64,000 nucleotides of DNA, from positions 298,778 through 362,777 of the forward strand of contig NZ_FNOS01000002.1 of assembly GCF_900107115.1 (NCBI RefSeq), given 5' to 3'. This document shows positions 29,597 to 39,563 of this stretch, piece after piece. Under the pieces are notes generated by a model, which saw nothing but the letters and a program-made list of their open reading frames with translations, was not told the DNA's origin and did not search any database. Numbering within the stretch: the stretch's first letter is position 1; every line of letters begins with the position of its first letter. The position numbers were made by a program, and so were the translations under genes. Source of the stretch: Salimicrobium album. Its GTDB lineage: Bacteria > Bacillota > Bacilli > Bacillales > Halobacillaceae.

Positions 29597-30700
29597 TCAG
29601 TTAATAATTCCTTCTTCTCTTTGTTTTTCGTAATGTTCTTCGGCAAGTTTATCCACTTCTTTTTTCAGTTCCTCTACCATAATGTCTTCAGGAACTTTAC
29701 GTATGATTTCGCCGTGTCTGAATAACAGACCTTCGCCGCGGGCACCTGCAATTCCTATGTCGGCCTCACGGGCTTCGCCCGGACCGTTCACCGCACAGCC
29801 AAGTACTGCAACTTTGATGGGAGCTTTAATCGTCTGGATATACTCTTCAACTTCGTTGGCAATGCTGATCAGGTCAATTTCGATTCTCCCGCATGTAGGA
29901 CAGGAGATGAGTGTGGCTGCGTTGGATGCCAGGCCATAGGTTTTAAGAAGCTCTCTCGCTACTTTCACTTCTTCCACAGGATCGGCACTCAGGCTGATAC
30001 GCACGGTACTTCCGATGCCTTTGCTCAATATAGCGCCGAGACCGGCAGCACTTTTTACCGTTCCTGCGAACAGAGTACCTGATTCGGTTATACCTAAGTG
30101 AAGAGGGTATGAGATCTGTTCAGCAGCTTTTTCATAAGCTTCAATCGCCAATTTAACGTCGGAAGCTTTAAGAGAGACGATAATATCATGGAAATCCAGT
30201 TCTTCCAGAATCTGAATATGGTGAAGCGCACTTTCTACCATACCCTGAGCGGTCGGATAGCCATATTTTTCGAGGATGTGTCTTTCGAGTGACCCGGCGT
30301 TTACCCCAATACGGATCGGTACACCGTTCGCTTTTGCCGCTTTGACAACTTCTTCGACTTTTTCACGTTTGCCGATGTTCCCGGGGTTGATACGGATTTT
30401 GTCCGCTCCGCCTTCAATAGCTTTCAGTGCCTTCCGGTAGTCAAAGTGAATATCTACGACAAGCGGTATATTGATTCTCTTTTTAATCTCGGGAATAGCG
30501 TCTGCTGCCCGGTCGTCGGGACAGGCTACGCGTACAATCTGACAGCCTGCTTCTTCCAGACGAAGAATTTCTGCCACAGTCGCTTCTACATCATGAGTTT
30601 TTGTGGTAGTCATGGACTGTACAACGACCTGGTCGGAACCTCCGATAGTGAGATTTCCTACTTTTACAGGTCTGGTGTCTTTTCTGTGAGTTATTGCCAT
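29597..30700 (-). CDS. ispG: 4-hydroxy-3-methylbut-2-en-1-yl diphosphate synthase IspG
   Basis: IspG makes HMBPP from methylerythritol cyclodiphosphate, the step before IspH, using a 4Fe-4S cluster. The 367-residue protein has [11 protein letters not shown] near the start, the TIM barrel with [10 protein letters not shown] and RINPGNIG, and the cluster domain with [12 protein letters not shown] and [26 protein letters not shown] precedes the ATG on the minus strand; a TATAAT-like -10 lies about 40 bp upstream. It is convergent with nfo; the zur/znu-type genes found between nfo and ispG in B. subtilis are absent. Confidence 0.97.
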   Translation of the reverse strand: MAITHRKDTRPVKVGNLTIGGSDQVVVQSMTTTKTHDVEATVAEILRLEEAGCQIVRVACPDDRAADAIPEIKKRINIPLVVDIHFDYRKALKAIEGGADKIRINPGNIGKREKVEEVVKAAKANGVPIRIGVNAGSLERHILEKYGYPTAQGMVESALHHIQILEELDFHDIIVSLKASDVKLAIEAYEKAAEQISYPLHLGITESGTLFAGTVKSAAGLGAILSKGIGSTVRISLSADPVEEVKVARELLKTYGLASNAATLISCPTCGRIEIDLISIANEVEEYIQTIKAPIKVAVLGCAVNGPGEAREADIGIAGARGEGLLFRHGEIIRKVPEDIMVEELKKEVDKLAEEHYEKQREEGIIN

Positions 30701-30843
30701 TATGAATCGCTCCTTTTACATTAAAAGGTCTCTTGTCTCATTATAAAGGCCAATATTTTAAATGAGAAGTTTCCCTTTTTCCTTTATACTGAATAATAAC
30801 ATCATATCATGTTTAAAACTATCTACAAAGCAAGAGAAGTTAT

Positions 30844-30870
30844 TGAAACGAAATACGTATATTTTTCGTA
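30844..30870 (+). promoter_or_regulatory. Sigma-W-type (ECF) promoter before the second NfeD gene
   Basis: TGAAAC (30844-30849), a 17-bp spacer and CGTA (30867-30870), identical in boxes and spacing to the element before the first NfeD gene at 7967-7993. It lies 26 bp before the proposed start codon. Confidence 0.72.
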
Positions 30871-30896
30871 CATATGGTAAAGGTGAGGTGAGTACT

Positions 30897-31523
30897 TTGT
30901 TGACATATGACTGGATTGCTTTCTTTATAACCTTCTTCAGTACAATGTTCCTTCTGGGGGAACTGCTCGTCCGTATGAAAGGCGTTTTTGCGCTGCTCGG
31001 TATCGGGTTTATTACTGTGTATTTCTCTTCGTATCTCGAACCTGATATGTTCTTCCTGATGGGGGCGATGTATCTGCTGGGGCTGGCACTTCTCATTGTG
31101 GACGGAAAATTTGTGAACGACGGTACACTCGGTACGATCGGGGCGGTAATCATGGTACTATCCGTAAGTCTCAGTGCACCGAGCTGGGGAGCGGGATTAT
31201 ACAGTGCGAGCGGGGTAGTTCTTGGTGGATTATCTTCATTGGTATTCCTTAAAGTATTCCCTAAACGTCAGATGTGGAGCAAGGTTGCTTTGAATGATCA
31301 GTTATCCTCGGAGCTCGGGTATAACAGTATGAATGAGACATATAGAGCTCTTATCGGTGAAAATGCGACAGCCGTAACCGATATGCGCCCTACCGGAACG
31401 ATAGAAGTAAAGGGGAAAGAATATAGTGCCACTACGAATGGTAAGTGGCTGGAAAAAGGAGAACAGTTGACCGTCGAGGATGCCGATGGTACAAGGATTC
31501 TCGTTACGAAGACAGAAACCTGA
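30897..31523 (+). CDS. NfeD-family membrane protein (short form)
   Basis: Short NfeD proteins lack the protease domain and consist of membrane helices plus an OB-fold. This one, about 208 residues from a TTG at 30897 (GAGGTG six bases upstream), has five or so membrane segments (about 4-22, 28-46, 50-66, 76-95, 98-115) and a C-terminal beta domain with VTDMRPTGTIEVKGKEYSA. An open frame extends upstream to 30762, but that extension would run through the sigma-W-like promoter and lacks a good ribosome binding site. No flotillin gene is adjacent; the next gene is a Na/Pi cotransporter. It resembles B. subtilis YuaF in type only. Confidence 0.82.
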   Translation: MLTYDWIAFFITFFSTMFLLGELLVRMKGVFALLGIGFITVYFSSYLEPDMFFLMGAMYLLGLALLIVDGKFVNDGTLGTIGAVIMVLSVSLSAPSWGAGLYSASGVVLGGLSSLVFLKVFPKRQMWSKVALNDQLSSELGYNSMNETYRALIGENATAVTDMRPTGTIEVKGKEYSATTNGKWLEKGEQLTVEDADGTRILVTKTET

Positions 31524-31545
31524 ACAAATGGTTTCTGTCTTTGTT
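31510..31545 (+). terminator. Terminator overlapping the end of the second NfeD gene
   Basis: AGACAGAAACC (31510-31520) pairs with GGTTTCTGTCT (31530-31540), then TTGTTT. The left arm is within the coding region and the stop codon lies in the loop. Confidence 0.8.
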
Positions 31546-31669
31546 TGTAAAGATAATGTTAAGATTCGAAAATAACCTTTACAATAGCTCTTTCAATCAT
31601 TAATAATGAGGACGGTAACAGAGAGAATGATTGATAACCAGCTGCCTGGGCAGTGAAAGGGTGAGGGGA

Positions 31670-33307
31670 TTGGATATTAGTTATCAGGAAATTATATTTC
31701 AGTTTTTCGGTGGACTCGGAATATTTTTATTCGGTTTAAAGTATATGGCGGACGGTTTGCAGAGGACAGCCGGAGATCGCCTGAGAGATATTCTGGATAA
31801 ATTTACGAAGAACCCTTTTATGGGAGTCATCGCCGGTGCAGTAGCAACGGGTTTTCTTCAAAGTAGTTCAACCACGACCGTGTTGACTGTCGGGCTTGTG
31901 AACGCAGGGTTCATGACCTTCAGACAGGCGATCGGGGTCATAATGGGAGCGAACATAGGTACTACACTTACAGCATTCATTATCGGTATTGATATTAAGG
32001 CATACGGGCTGCCTATTTTGGCAATCGGGGCCTTTATGATTTTCTTCTTTAAAAACCACAAAGTTTCCAACTGGGGCCAGACCATTTTCGGTTTCGGTGC
32101 ACTCTTCTTCGGACTCGAGACGATGGGGAAAGGTGTAGAACCTCTTGAAAATGTTCAGACATTCACAGACCTCACAGTCAGCATGAGTAACAACCCGATT
32201 CTGGGTGTAGTCGTGGGAGTTCTGTTCACGGTTCTTGTCCAAAGTTCAAGTGCCACCATAGGTATTCTTCAGAGTCTGATGGGGGAAGGACTGGTATCCA
32301 TTGATGCCGCCCTACCGGTGCTTTTCGGTGATAATATCGGTACTACCGTAACGGCGGCTCTTGCTGCAATCGGGGCAAGTGTCGGAGCCAAACGGGCAGC
32401 TTTCGCTCACGTTATCTTCAACGTGCTTGGAGCCGTAATCTTTCTTATGCTCCTCGTACCCTTCGAAGCTTATGTCAGATGGATAAGCAGTTATCTGGAC
32501 CTGGGCCCCGAGATGACGATAGCTTTTGCTCACGGGTCGTTCAACATCGCGAACACGATTGTACAATTTCCATTCATCGCAATACTTGCATGGATAGTAA
32601 TGAAACTGGTGCCGGGTGAGGATACGGTAATCGAGTACAAACCTCAGCACCTGGATCCGATCTTCATAGAACAGTCCCCGTCTCTTGCCCTGGACCAGGC
32701 GAAAGCAGAGATTATACGTATGGGAGACTATGCCTACAAAGGTCTCAGTGAAACGAACCTGTATCTCACAAGTAACCTGAGAAAACACTCCGAGCTTGCG
32801 ACACAGGTGGAAGAAGCACTGAACAACCTCGACAGAAAAATCACAGATTACCTGGTCGACCTGTCGCAGACCTCACTTTCCGACGACGACAGTCATAAGC
32901 ACGGGGCACTTCTGGACTCGGTGCGCGATTTCGAAAGGATAGGAGATCATTTTGAAAACCTTATAGAACTGATCGATTATAAAAATACGCACAAAGTGAA
33001 CTTGACTGAACAGGCTCATGACGATCTGAATGAAATGTTCAGTCTGACTCTGGAAACGGTGAATCAGGCCACCAGATCTCTGGAATTCATGGATGAAGAT
33101 GAAGCCCGGGAAGTAGTGCGGAAAGAAAATGAGCTTGACCGAATGGAACGTACTTACCGTAAGAAGCACATTATCAGATTGAACGAAGGAATCTGTTCAG
33201 GCCAGGCAGGTATCGTATTTGTGGATATGCTCAGTAACCTTGAGCGTATCGGTGATCATGCTGTAAACGTGGCGGAAGAAGTGCTTGGGGAGAAAGAAAA
33301 CCTGTAG
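31670..33307 (+). CDS. Na/Pi cotransporter family protein with PhoU-like domain
   Basis: A sodium-phosphate symporter of the PNaS family. The protein of about 545 residues has two inverted-topology repeats with the QSSS signatures (LQSSSTTTVLTVG and VQSSSATIGILQ), eight or more membrane helices up to residue 315, and a cytoplasmic PhoU-like helical domain (about 345-540) with RDFERIGDHFENL and NLERIGDHAVNVAEE. Start chosen as TTG 31670 because relatives begin MDISYQEIIFQFFGG; GTG 31661 is the alternative. B. subtilis has a similar gene (yqeW) between mtaB and rpsU; here the corresponding gene is elsewhere. Confidence 0.9.
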   Translation: MDISYQEIIFQFFGGLGIFLFGLKYMADGLQRTAGDRLRDILDKFTKNPFMGVIAGAVATGFLQSSSTTTVLTVGLVNAGFMTFRQAIGVIMGANIGTTLTAFIIGIDIKAYGLPILAIGAFMIFFFKNHKVSNWGQTIFGFGALFFGLETMGKGVEPLENVQTFTDLTVSMSNNPILGVVVGVLFTVLVQSSSATIGILQSLMGEGLVSIDAALPVLFGDNIGTTVTAALAAIGASVGAKRAAFAHVIFNVLGAVIFLMLLVPFEAYVRWISSYLDLGPEMTIAFAHGSFNIANTIVQFPFIAILAWIVMKLVPGEDTVIEYKPQHLDPIFIEQSPSLALDQAKAEIIRMGDYAYKGLSETNLYLTSNLRKHSELATQVEEALNNLDRKITDYLVDLSQTSLSDDDSHKHGALLDSVRDFERIGDHFENLIELIDYKNTHKVNLTEQAHDDLNEMFSLTLETVNQATRSLEFMDEDEAREVVRKENELDRMERTYRKKHIIRLNEGICSGQAGIVFVDMLSNLERIGDHAVNVAEEVLGEKENL

Positions 33308-33315
33308 AAAAAGCA

Positions 33316-33352
33316 GGAGGAGGGAGGGGAAAACCTTCCTTCTCCATTAAAT
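33316..33352 (+). terminator. Terminator after the Na/Pi cotransporter
   Basis: A purine-rich GGAGGAGGGAGG strand pairs with CCTTCCTTCTCC, with two G-T wobbles, followed by ATTAAATTTT. The T tract is interrupted. Confidence 0.5.
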
Positions 33353-33365
33353 TTTCATGAACGTG

Positions 33366-33395
33366 TTGACAATAATAAATGACGCATGCTATATT
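33366..33395 (+). promoter_or_regulatory. Sigma-A promoter of the tRNA cluster
   Basis: A perfect TTGACA (33366-33371), 18-bp spacer and TATATT (33390-33395), 28 bp before the first tRNA gene. Confidence 0.78.
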
Positions 33396-33422
33396 AAATA
33401 GCGTCGTTAAAATACTTCATAT

Positions 33423-33496
33423 GGCGGTGTAGCTCAGCTGGCTAGAGCGTACGGTTCATACCCGTGAGGTCGTGGGTTCGATTCCCTCCACCGCCA
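33423..33496 (+). tRNA. tRNA-Met (CAT), elongator
   Basis: Cloverleaf with acceptor GGCGGTG/CACCGCC, D arm GCTCAGCTGGCTAGAGC, anticodon loop TTCATAC, and T arm GTGGGTTCGATTCCCTC. The acceptor and G-C content of the anticodon stem do not match initiator tRNA (no GGG/CCC stem pairs). The 3' CCA is not encoded. Confidence 0.93.
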
Positions 33497-33508
33497 TTAC
33501 ATATCTAT

Positions 33509-33585
33509 GGCGGTTGTGGCGAAGTGGTTAACGCACCGGATTGTGGTTCCGGCATACGTGGGTTCGATCCCCATCAACCGCCCCA
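33509..33585 (+). tRNA. tRNA-His (GTG)
   Basis: Anticodon stem CCGGA/TCCGG with loop TTGTGGT. The extra 5' G (position -1, 33509) opposite the discriminator C is visible, the identity element for HisRS. CCA is encoded at 33583-33585. Confidence 0.95.
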
Positions 33586-33588
33586 TAC

Positions 33589-33662
33589 GGACCCTTAGCT
33601 CAGCTGGTTAGAGCTATCGGCTCATAACCGATCGGTCGCAGGTTCGAGTCCTGCAGGGTCCA
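33589..33662 (+). tRNA. tRNA-Ile2 (CAT anticodon, probable lysidine substrate)
   Basis: Acceptor GGACCCT/AGGGTCC and anticodon loop CTCATAA. The body resembles E. coli tRNA-Ile2 (GGNCCCTTAGCTC start, CTCATAA loop) rather than a Met tRNA, so it is best read as the AUA-decoding isoleucine tRNA modified by TilS. CCA is not encoded. Confidence 0.83.
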
Positions 33663-33669
33663 TTATTAC

Positions 33670-33764
33670 GGGGGAGTACCCAAGTACGGCTGAAGGGAGC
33701 GGCCTCGAAAGCCGCCAGGCGGTATTTATGCCGCGCGGGGGTTCGAATCCCTCCTCCTCCGCCA
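33670..33764 (+). tRNA. tRNA-Ser (CGA)
   Basis: A class II tRNA with a long variable arm; anticodon stem GCGGC/GCCGC with loop CTCGAAA reads UCG codons. Acceptor GGGGGAG/CTCCTCC has one G-T pair. CCA is encoded at 33762-33764. Confidence 0.92.
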
Positions 33765-33777
33765 CTTCCTTTACTTA

Positions 33778-33850
<73 letters not shown>

Positions 33851-33876
33851 TTTAAAAATGAACAGGCATCATCCGG

Positions 33877-33912
33877 AATCATCAAATTCATATGAATTTG
33901 ATGATTTTTTGT
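33877..33912 (+). terminator. Terminator after the tRNA cluster
   Basis: A perfect palindrome with half-site AATCATCAAATTCAT (33877-33891 with 33892-33906) followed by TTTT. AT-rich but long. Confidence 0.82.
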
Positions 33913-33973
33913 TTAAACGGAAAGTAACTGAGGTAAACAATGGATGGATGCGGAAGGTAGTCGATCAAAACGT

Positions 33974-34002
33974 TTGCATCGATACTGACCGTTTGGTAAG
34001 TT
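33974..34002 (+). promoter_or_regulatory. Candidate promoter for sodA
   Basis: TTGCAT (33974-33979), 17 bp, TAAGTT (33997-34002). The -10 is poor, but its expected start point coincides with the stem-loop at 34007. Confidence 0.35.
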
Positions 34003-34006
34003 AATA

Positions 34007-34027
34007 GTAAGGGTTTCAATCCCTTAC
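34007..34027 (+). promoter_or_regulatory. Stem-loop in the sodA leader
   Basis: GTAAGGG (34007-34013) and CCCTTAC (34021-34027) form a perfect 7-bp stem with a 7-nt loop, 27 bp before the sodA start and upstream of its AAGGAGG. It may stabilise the mRNA or bind a regulator; this is inference. Confidence 0.5.
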
Positions 34028-34054
34028 ATATTAAATACAAGGAGGATTTTATTT

Positions 34055-34669
34055 ATGGCTAAATTTGAACTTCCAGAACTTCCATATGCTTATGATGCAC
34101 TGGAACCGACAATCGACAAGGAAACGATGAACATCCATCATACCAAACACCACAACAAGTACGTATCAACATTGAATGATGCGTTGGAAGGTCACAGTGA
34201 CCTGCAGGACAAATCCCTCGAAGAACTTCTTCAGAACAACCTGGAAATTGTTCCTGACGAGATTAAAACACCGGTACGCAGAAACGGCGGCGGTCACGCT
34301 AACCATGACCTTTTCTGGACTATCATGTCTCCGAACGGTGGCGGTGAGCCAAGTGGTAAACTTGCGGACGATATTAAACAGACGTTCGGAAGCTTTGAAG
34401 ATTTCAAAGAGAAATTCGAAGCTACCGCTAAAGGCCGTTTTGGTTCCGGATGGGCCTGGCTCGTAGTTAATAACGGAAAACTTGAAGTTATTGATACACT
34501 GAACCAGGATTCTCCTCTTATGGAAGGTAAGACACCGGTACTCGGTCTGGACGTATGGGAGCACGCGTACTATCTCAACTACCAGAACCGTCGTCCTGAC
34601 TATGTTGCAGCGTTCTGGAACGTTGTCAACTGGGACGAAGTAGAAAAACGCTATAACGAAGCTAAGTAA
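34055..34669 (+). CDS. sodA: Superoxide dismutase, Mn/Fe type
   Basis: SodA converts superoxide to oxygen and hydrogen peroxide in the cytoplasm. The 204-residue protein has the metal ligands in [10 protein letters not shown] (near residue 28), the NHDLFW His region and the DVWEHAYY motif (Asp and His ligands), plus [16 protein letters not shown]. The features agree with a Mn-preferring enzyme, though metal choice cannot be read from sequence with certainty. AAGGAGG precedes the ATG. It is the only gene between the tRNA cluster and rpmG. Confidence 0.98.
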   Translation: MAKFELPELPYAYDALEPTIDKETMNIHHTKHHNKYVSTLNDALEGHSDLQDKSLEELLQNNLEIVPDEIKTPVRRNGGGHANHDLFWTIMSPNGGGEPSGKLADDIKQTFGSFEDFKEKFEATAKGRFGSGWAWLVVNNGKLEVIDTLNQDSPLMEGKTPVLGLDVWEHAYYLNYQNRRPDYVAAFWNVVNWDEVEKRYNEAK

Positions 34670-34678
34670 TTCTTTACG

Positions 34679-34706
34679 CCCCTGCCGTTCATACGGCGGG
34701 GGTTTT
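34679..34706 (+). terminator. Terminator after sodA
   Basis: CCCCTGCCG (34679-34687) pairs with CGGCGGGGG (34694-34702; one G-T pair) around TTCATA, then TTTT. Confidence 0.88.
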
Positions 34707-34888
34707 GCTTAGGTTGCGGACCTTAGTTCCGCTCCCTGCGTATAGGCAGCTTCTGACGGAAAACATTCAAATAAAAGAAAAGTGTATTGTGAAAATGCTT
34801 GAAAGGGAAGCGACAATCTGCTATTATAATGAAGTCTGATTACAACTTTGAAATCATTAACATTAAAGAAATATTGGAGGGACAGAAT

Positions 34889-35038
34889 ATGCGCGTAAAT
34901 ATTACACTAGCCTGTACTGAAACAGGAGACCGTAACTATATCACTACTAAAAACAAACGCACAAATCCTGAGCGTCTGGAATTGATGAAGTACAGCCCGC
35001 GTCAGGGGAAACACACTTTGCACCGTGAAACAAAATAA
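34889..35038 (+). CDS. rpmG: 50S ribosomal protein L33 (zinc-free form)
   Basis: L33 is a small protein of the 50S subunit near the E site. The 49-residue product begins [19 protein letters not shown] and ends HRETK. The zinc-binding form has two CxxC pairs; here the first reads CTET and the second position reads KYSPR, so only one Cys remains and zinc binding is unlikely. TTGGAGG precedes the ATG at 34889; an upstream in-frame TTG (34799) was rejected as it precedes the ribosome binding site. I found no Zur box in front, although such variants are often Zur-controlled. Confidence 0.95.
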   Translation: MRVNITLACTETGDRNYITTKNKRTNPERLELMKYSPRQGKHTLHRETK

Positions 35039-35048
35039 AGACCTCATT

Positions 35049-35081
35049 AGATCGCGACATTTACTGTTGCGATCTTTTTTT
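35049..35081 (+). terminator. Terminator after rpmG
   Basis: AGATCGCGACA (35049-35059) pairs with TGTTGCGATCT (35065-35075), followed by TTTTTT. Confidence 0.9.
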
Positions 35082-35130
35082 ACATACGGAAGTACAGGCA
35101 TTTCACTGCTTCAGGGGAGAGGGTGAGTCC

Positions 35131-36658
<1,528 letters not shown>

Positions 36659-36681
36659 GTTGTGACGAAGGGGGAGATTAC

Positions 36682-38205
36682 ATGGAGATGGAACAGCGGT
36701 ATTTTTTTTGGAAGTTGGCGTATGATCTCGTCTCCCGCTTCGATTTTGAGATTATACATCTCCACCTGCAGCGTGAAGAGGTGTGGCTTGAGAAGTCGTC
36801 CGGAGGTCAGTCACACGTAATCCGTCTGCTGAACAAGGAATTTCACTGGTCTAATCACGTGAAGGCGGACATTGAGCATGTGAACAGACAGCTGGAGAAA
36901 AACAAAAGATATTTTTCGGGACGGATAAAAAACATCGATTTATTATATGTGGCTGAACACCCGACAGTAGACGAGTTCGATTCTCCGTCGGTAAAACTGG
37001 CACATAATTCGAACGTTATTTTTCTGAGTGATGATAATAAAGAGAGGGGACTGGAACAATTAGCTGCCACGAACAAGCTGGATCACCCGCCAGAAATCAA
37101 CTATAAACTTCCGGATGCCCCTCTTGAATATGAATCTACCATTGAATATATGAAACATCAGCTTTATTCTATCAGGCAGAAGCAGCAGCAGAAAATGAGA
37201 GAAGTTTTCGAGTATGGAAAGCCCAGGATCACTTACCTCCTGTTGATAATAAACTTAATCATTTTTTATTATTTGGAAAGTGTCGGGAGTACTACTTCCA
37301 TCAGCACTCTCATTGAATACGGAGCTAAGTATAATCCCGGAATCATCGAAGGGGAATGGTGGCGTCTTATATCTTCCATGTTTCTCCACATTGGTGTCCT
37401 GCATCTGCTGATGAACATGCTGGCTCTTTTTTATTTAGGTACAGCAGTCGAACAGATATATGGATCTTTCAGATTTACGATGATTTATTTTCTTGCAGGA
37501 ATACTCGGTAGTGCAGCGAGTTTTTACTTCAATACTTCGGTGGCTGCAGGAGCTTCGGGAGCGATTTTCGGATTGTTCGGAGCGCTTTTATATTTTGCAT
37601 GGCGGTATCCCTCTCTGTTTTTCCGCACGATGGGATGGAACCTTATTATACTGGTTGCGATTAATATCGTATTCGGTATAACGGTGCCCCAGGTGGATAA
37701 CAGCGGTCACATGGGAGGACTTATCGGCGGTTTTCTGGCTGCGCAGCTGGTGGATCTGCCAAAACTTTCTCATCGGGTTTATCGGACAGTGTCTGTCGCC
37801 TTGTACGCTTTGGGGTTAGCTGTATTATTAGCATCAGGAAGCGGAGGTGATTTAAAACTTACGGCCGCAGATATACAGTATTTGCAGGAATTGCAGGAAG
37901 AAGAAAGATATGAAGATATGCTGGATATTACGGAAAGCCTGGAGAAGACGGAAGGCGAGTGGGAAGATGAATACTTATTTTTCCGATCATATGCTTACTT
38001 ACAAACAGGAAAAGAAAATCTGGCATTCGACGACCTGAGAAAAGCCGTGGACATTGCTCCGGAGTTTGCTGAAGCTCATTTTAACCTGAGTATCCTTTAT
38101 GAGCGCCGGGGTAATGAAAAGAAAGCGGAGTACCACCAGGAAAAGGCTGAGGAACTTAATGCAGAATTACGGAACAAAGATCCCGAACGGCCTGCTTCTT
38201 CGTAG
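36682..38205 (+). CDS. gluP: Rhomboid intramembrane serine protease GluP (with TPR domain)
   Basis: GluP-type rhomboids cleave substrates within the membrane; in B. subtilis GluP affects cell division and glucose export. The 507-residue protein has a soluble N-terminal domain (about 1-175), seven transmembrane helices (about 180-385) with the catalytic Ser in AAGASGAIFG and His in NSGHMGGLIGG, and a C-terminal TPR-type region (AFDDLRKAVDIAPEFAEAH). GGGGGAGAT precedes the ATG. Its order with yqgQ and glcK matches the conserved yqgP-yqgQ-glcK group. Confidence 0.95.
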   Translation: MEMEQRYFFWKLAYDLVSRFDFEIIHLHLQREEVWLEKSSGGQSHVIRLLNKEFHWSNHVKADIEHVNRQLEKNKRYFSGRIKNIDLLYVAEHPTVDEFDSPSVKLAHNSNVIFLSDDNKERGLEQLAATNKLDHPPEINYKLPDAPLEYESTIEYMKHQLYSIRQKQQQKMREVFEYGKPRITYLLLIINLIIFYYLESVGSTTSISTLIEYGAKYNPGIIEGEWWRLISSMFLHIGVLHLLMNMLALFYLGTAVEQIYGSFRFTMIYFLAGILGSAASFYFNTSVAAGASGAIFGLFGALLYFAWRYPSLFFRTMGWNLIILVAINIVFGITVPQVDNSGHMGGLIGGFLAAQLVDLPKLSHRVYRTVSVALYALGLAVLLASGSGGDLKLTAADIQYLQELQEEERYEDMLDITESLEKTEGEWEDEYLFFRSYAYLQTGKENLAFDDLRKAVDIAPEFAEAHFNLSILYERRGNEKKAEYHQEKAEELNAELRNKDPERPASS

Positions 38206-38230
38206 CATGAAAGAAGCGCCGTTCTTTTTT
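38185..38230 (+). terminator. Terminator overlapping the gluP stop codon
   Basis: GAACGGC plus CTTCTT on the left arm pair with AAGAAGC and CCGTTC on the right across a loop holding the gluP stop codon, followed by TTTTTT. Confidence 0.7.
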
Positions 38231-38299
38231 GTGTTTGGAGAAATTTATAAATAATGCCCGTTCCAGCAGAGTTCCATCGTTTCTTTTGTCAGGCAGGAT

Positions 38300-38308
38300 T
38301 GATATAAT
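38300..38308 (+). promoter_or_regulatory. Extended -10 promoter for yqgQ-glcK
   Basis: TGATATAAT at 38300-38308 combines the TGN extension with a perfect TATAAT. No clear -35 is present. It lies 16 bp before the yqgQ start, leaving a short leader. Confidence 0.45.
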
Positions 38309-38324
38309 GAAGGCGGTGATAAAG

Positions 38325-38537
38325 ATGAAAACAATTTACGATATCCAACAGTTTCTGAAGAAATTCGGAACCATTATTTATGTCGGAGACCGGGAAGCGG
38401 GCCTCGAACTAATGGAAGATGAAATTCAGGAACTGTATAAATCTCAATGCATGACCCAGGAAGACTACCGTATGGCTATACTATTGCTGCGTTCGGAGAT
38501 AGCCCGGGAGAAGGACAGGAAAAGAAAAGAGGTCTAA
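38325..38537 (+). CDS. yqgQ: YqgQ family protein (DUF910)
   Basis: A 70-residue helical protein of the DUF910 family, whose function is unknown. It reads YDIQQFLKKFGTIIYVGDRE at the N-terminus, then LELMEDEIQELYKS and YRMAILLLRSEI, matching the family. The ATG at 38325 follows GGCGGTGAT; a longer frame open from 38229 would read through the promoter region. It sits just 7 bp before glcK, the usual pairing in Bacillaceae, and may help that gene's translation or regulation; this is unproven. Confidence 0.9.
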   Translation: MKTIYDIQQFLKKFGTIIYVGDREAGLELMEDEIQELYKSQCMTQEDYRMAILLLRSEIAREKDRKRKEV

Positions 38538-38544
38538 TACTGCT

Positions 38545-39525
38545 ATGGAAAAAGATAAATATATTGGTGTTGATATCGGTGGTACTACTGTAAAAATGGC
38601 TGTTCTTGATAGAGATGGGGAAATGATACATAAGTGGGAGATACCCACCGTTACTGAGGAAAGCGGGAACAGTATCATTTCTGATGTCGCTTTGTCTCTG
38701 GAGCATACACTGGATGAGCTGAAAATTGATAAACGTACACTTCATGGTATAGGAGTAGGAGCACCGGGGTTCATAGAGCAGGAAGAAGGTTACGTTTATG
38801 AAGCTATAAATATAGGCTGGAAAGACTTCGGAATGGGAGAAGCCTTAAAACAGGCTGCCGGCCTGCAGGTATGGGCTGATAATGATGCTAATATCGCAGC
38901 ACTCGGGGAAAACTGGCTCGGAGCGGGGCATAATTGCGCCAGTATGGTGGCAGTCACTCTTGGAACCGGTGTAGGTGGCGGTATTATCGTCAATCATAAG
39001 GTGATCAACGGTACGAACGGAACCGGTGGAGAGATTGGTCACATCACAGTAAAACCGGGGTCTCCGCATTATTGTAATTGCGGCAGATACGGGTGCCTCG
39101 AAACAGAAGCGTCTGCGACGGCGATAGCTCGTAAAGCGAAAGAAAGACAGTTGAAGAATGAAAACGGGTTTTTATCATCCATTAAAAATCCGGAAGCAAA
39201 AGACGTATTCGAGGGGCTGAAACAAGACGACGAAGACTGCCGGCTTATAGTGAAAGACGTCACGGATCAGCTGGGTCTGGCTCTGGCCAACCTCGCAGTT
39301 TCCATCAATCCGGAAAAGATAGTGATAGGCGGAGGTGTATCGAAAGCCGGCGAACAGCTTATAGAACCTTTGAAGACGGCTTTCCGTAAGTATGCTCTTC
39401 CACGTGTCAGGGAAGTCTGTGACATCAGTATCGCCGAGCTTGGTAATGATGCAGGTGTTATAGGAGGCGCCTTCCTGGTTAAGACAAAGACGGAGAACAA
39501 ACAGACCGGGGCTCAGGAAAGATAA
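38545..39525 (+). CDS. glcK: Glucokinase GlcK (ROK family)
   Basis: GlcK phosphorylates cytoplasmic glucose to glucose 6-phosphate. The 326-residue ROK protein has the phosphate loop VDIGGTTVKMAV near the N-terminus, DNDANIAALGE, the second phosphate motif TLGTGVGGGI, the substrate and zinc motifs GEIGHITV and CNCGRYGCLE, and GGGVSKAG. It completes the gluP-yqgQ-glcK group. The ribosome binding site (GAGGT in the end of yqgQ) is about 12 bp from the ATG, so coupling to yqgQ translation is likely. Confidence 0.96.
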   Translation: MEKDKYIGVDIGGTTVKMAVLDRDGEMIHKWEIPTVTEESGNSIISDVALSLEHTLDELKIDKRTLHGIGVGAPGFIEQEEGYVYEAINIGWKDFGMGEALKQAAGLQVWADNDANIAALGENWLGAGHNCASMVAVTLGTGVGGGIIVNHKVINGTNGTGGEIGHITVKPGSPHYCNCGRYGCLETEASATAIARKAKERQLKNENGFLSSIKNPEAKDVFEGLKQDDEDCRLIVKDVTDQLGLALANLAVSINPEKIVIGGGVSKAGEQLIEPLKTAFRKYALPRVREVCDISIAELGNDAGVIGGAFLVKTKTENKQTGAQER

Positions 39526-39563
39526 TCGCTCCCTTGCGATCGACTTCGTTATTTTCATTTACT

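Noticed and set aside
30762-30896. Extended N-terminus of the short NfeD gene from 30762
   Set aside because: The added 45 residues would overlap the sigma-W-like promoter, are not typical of NfeD, and there is a GAGGTG site before the TTG at 30897.
34799-34888. Extended N-terminus of rpmG from 34799
   Set aside because: The extension would precede the ribosome binding site and L33 proteins begin with MRVN.
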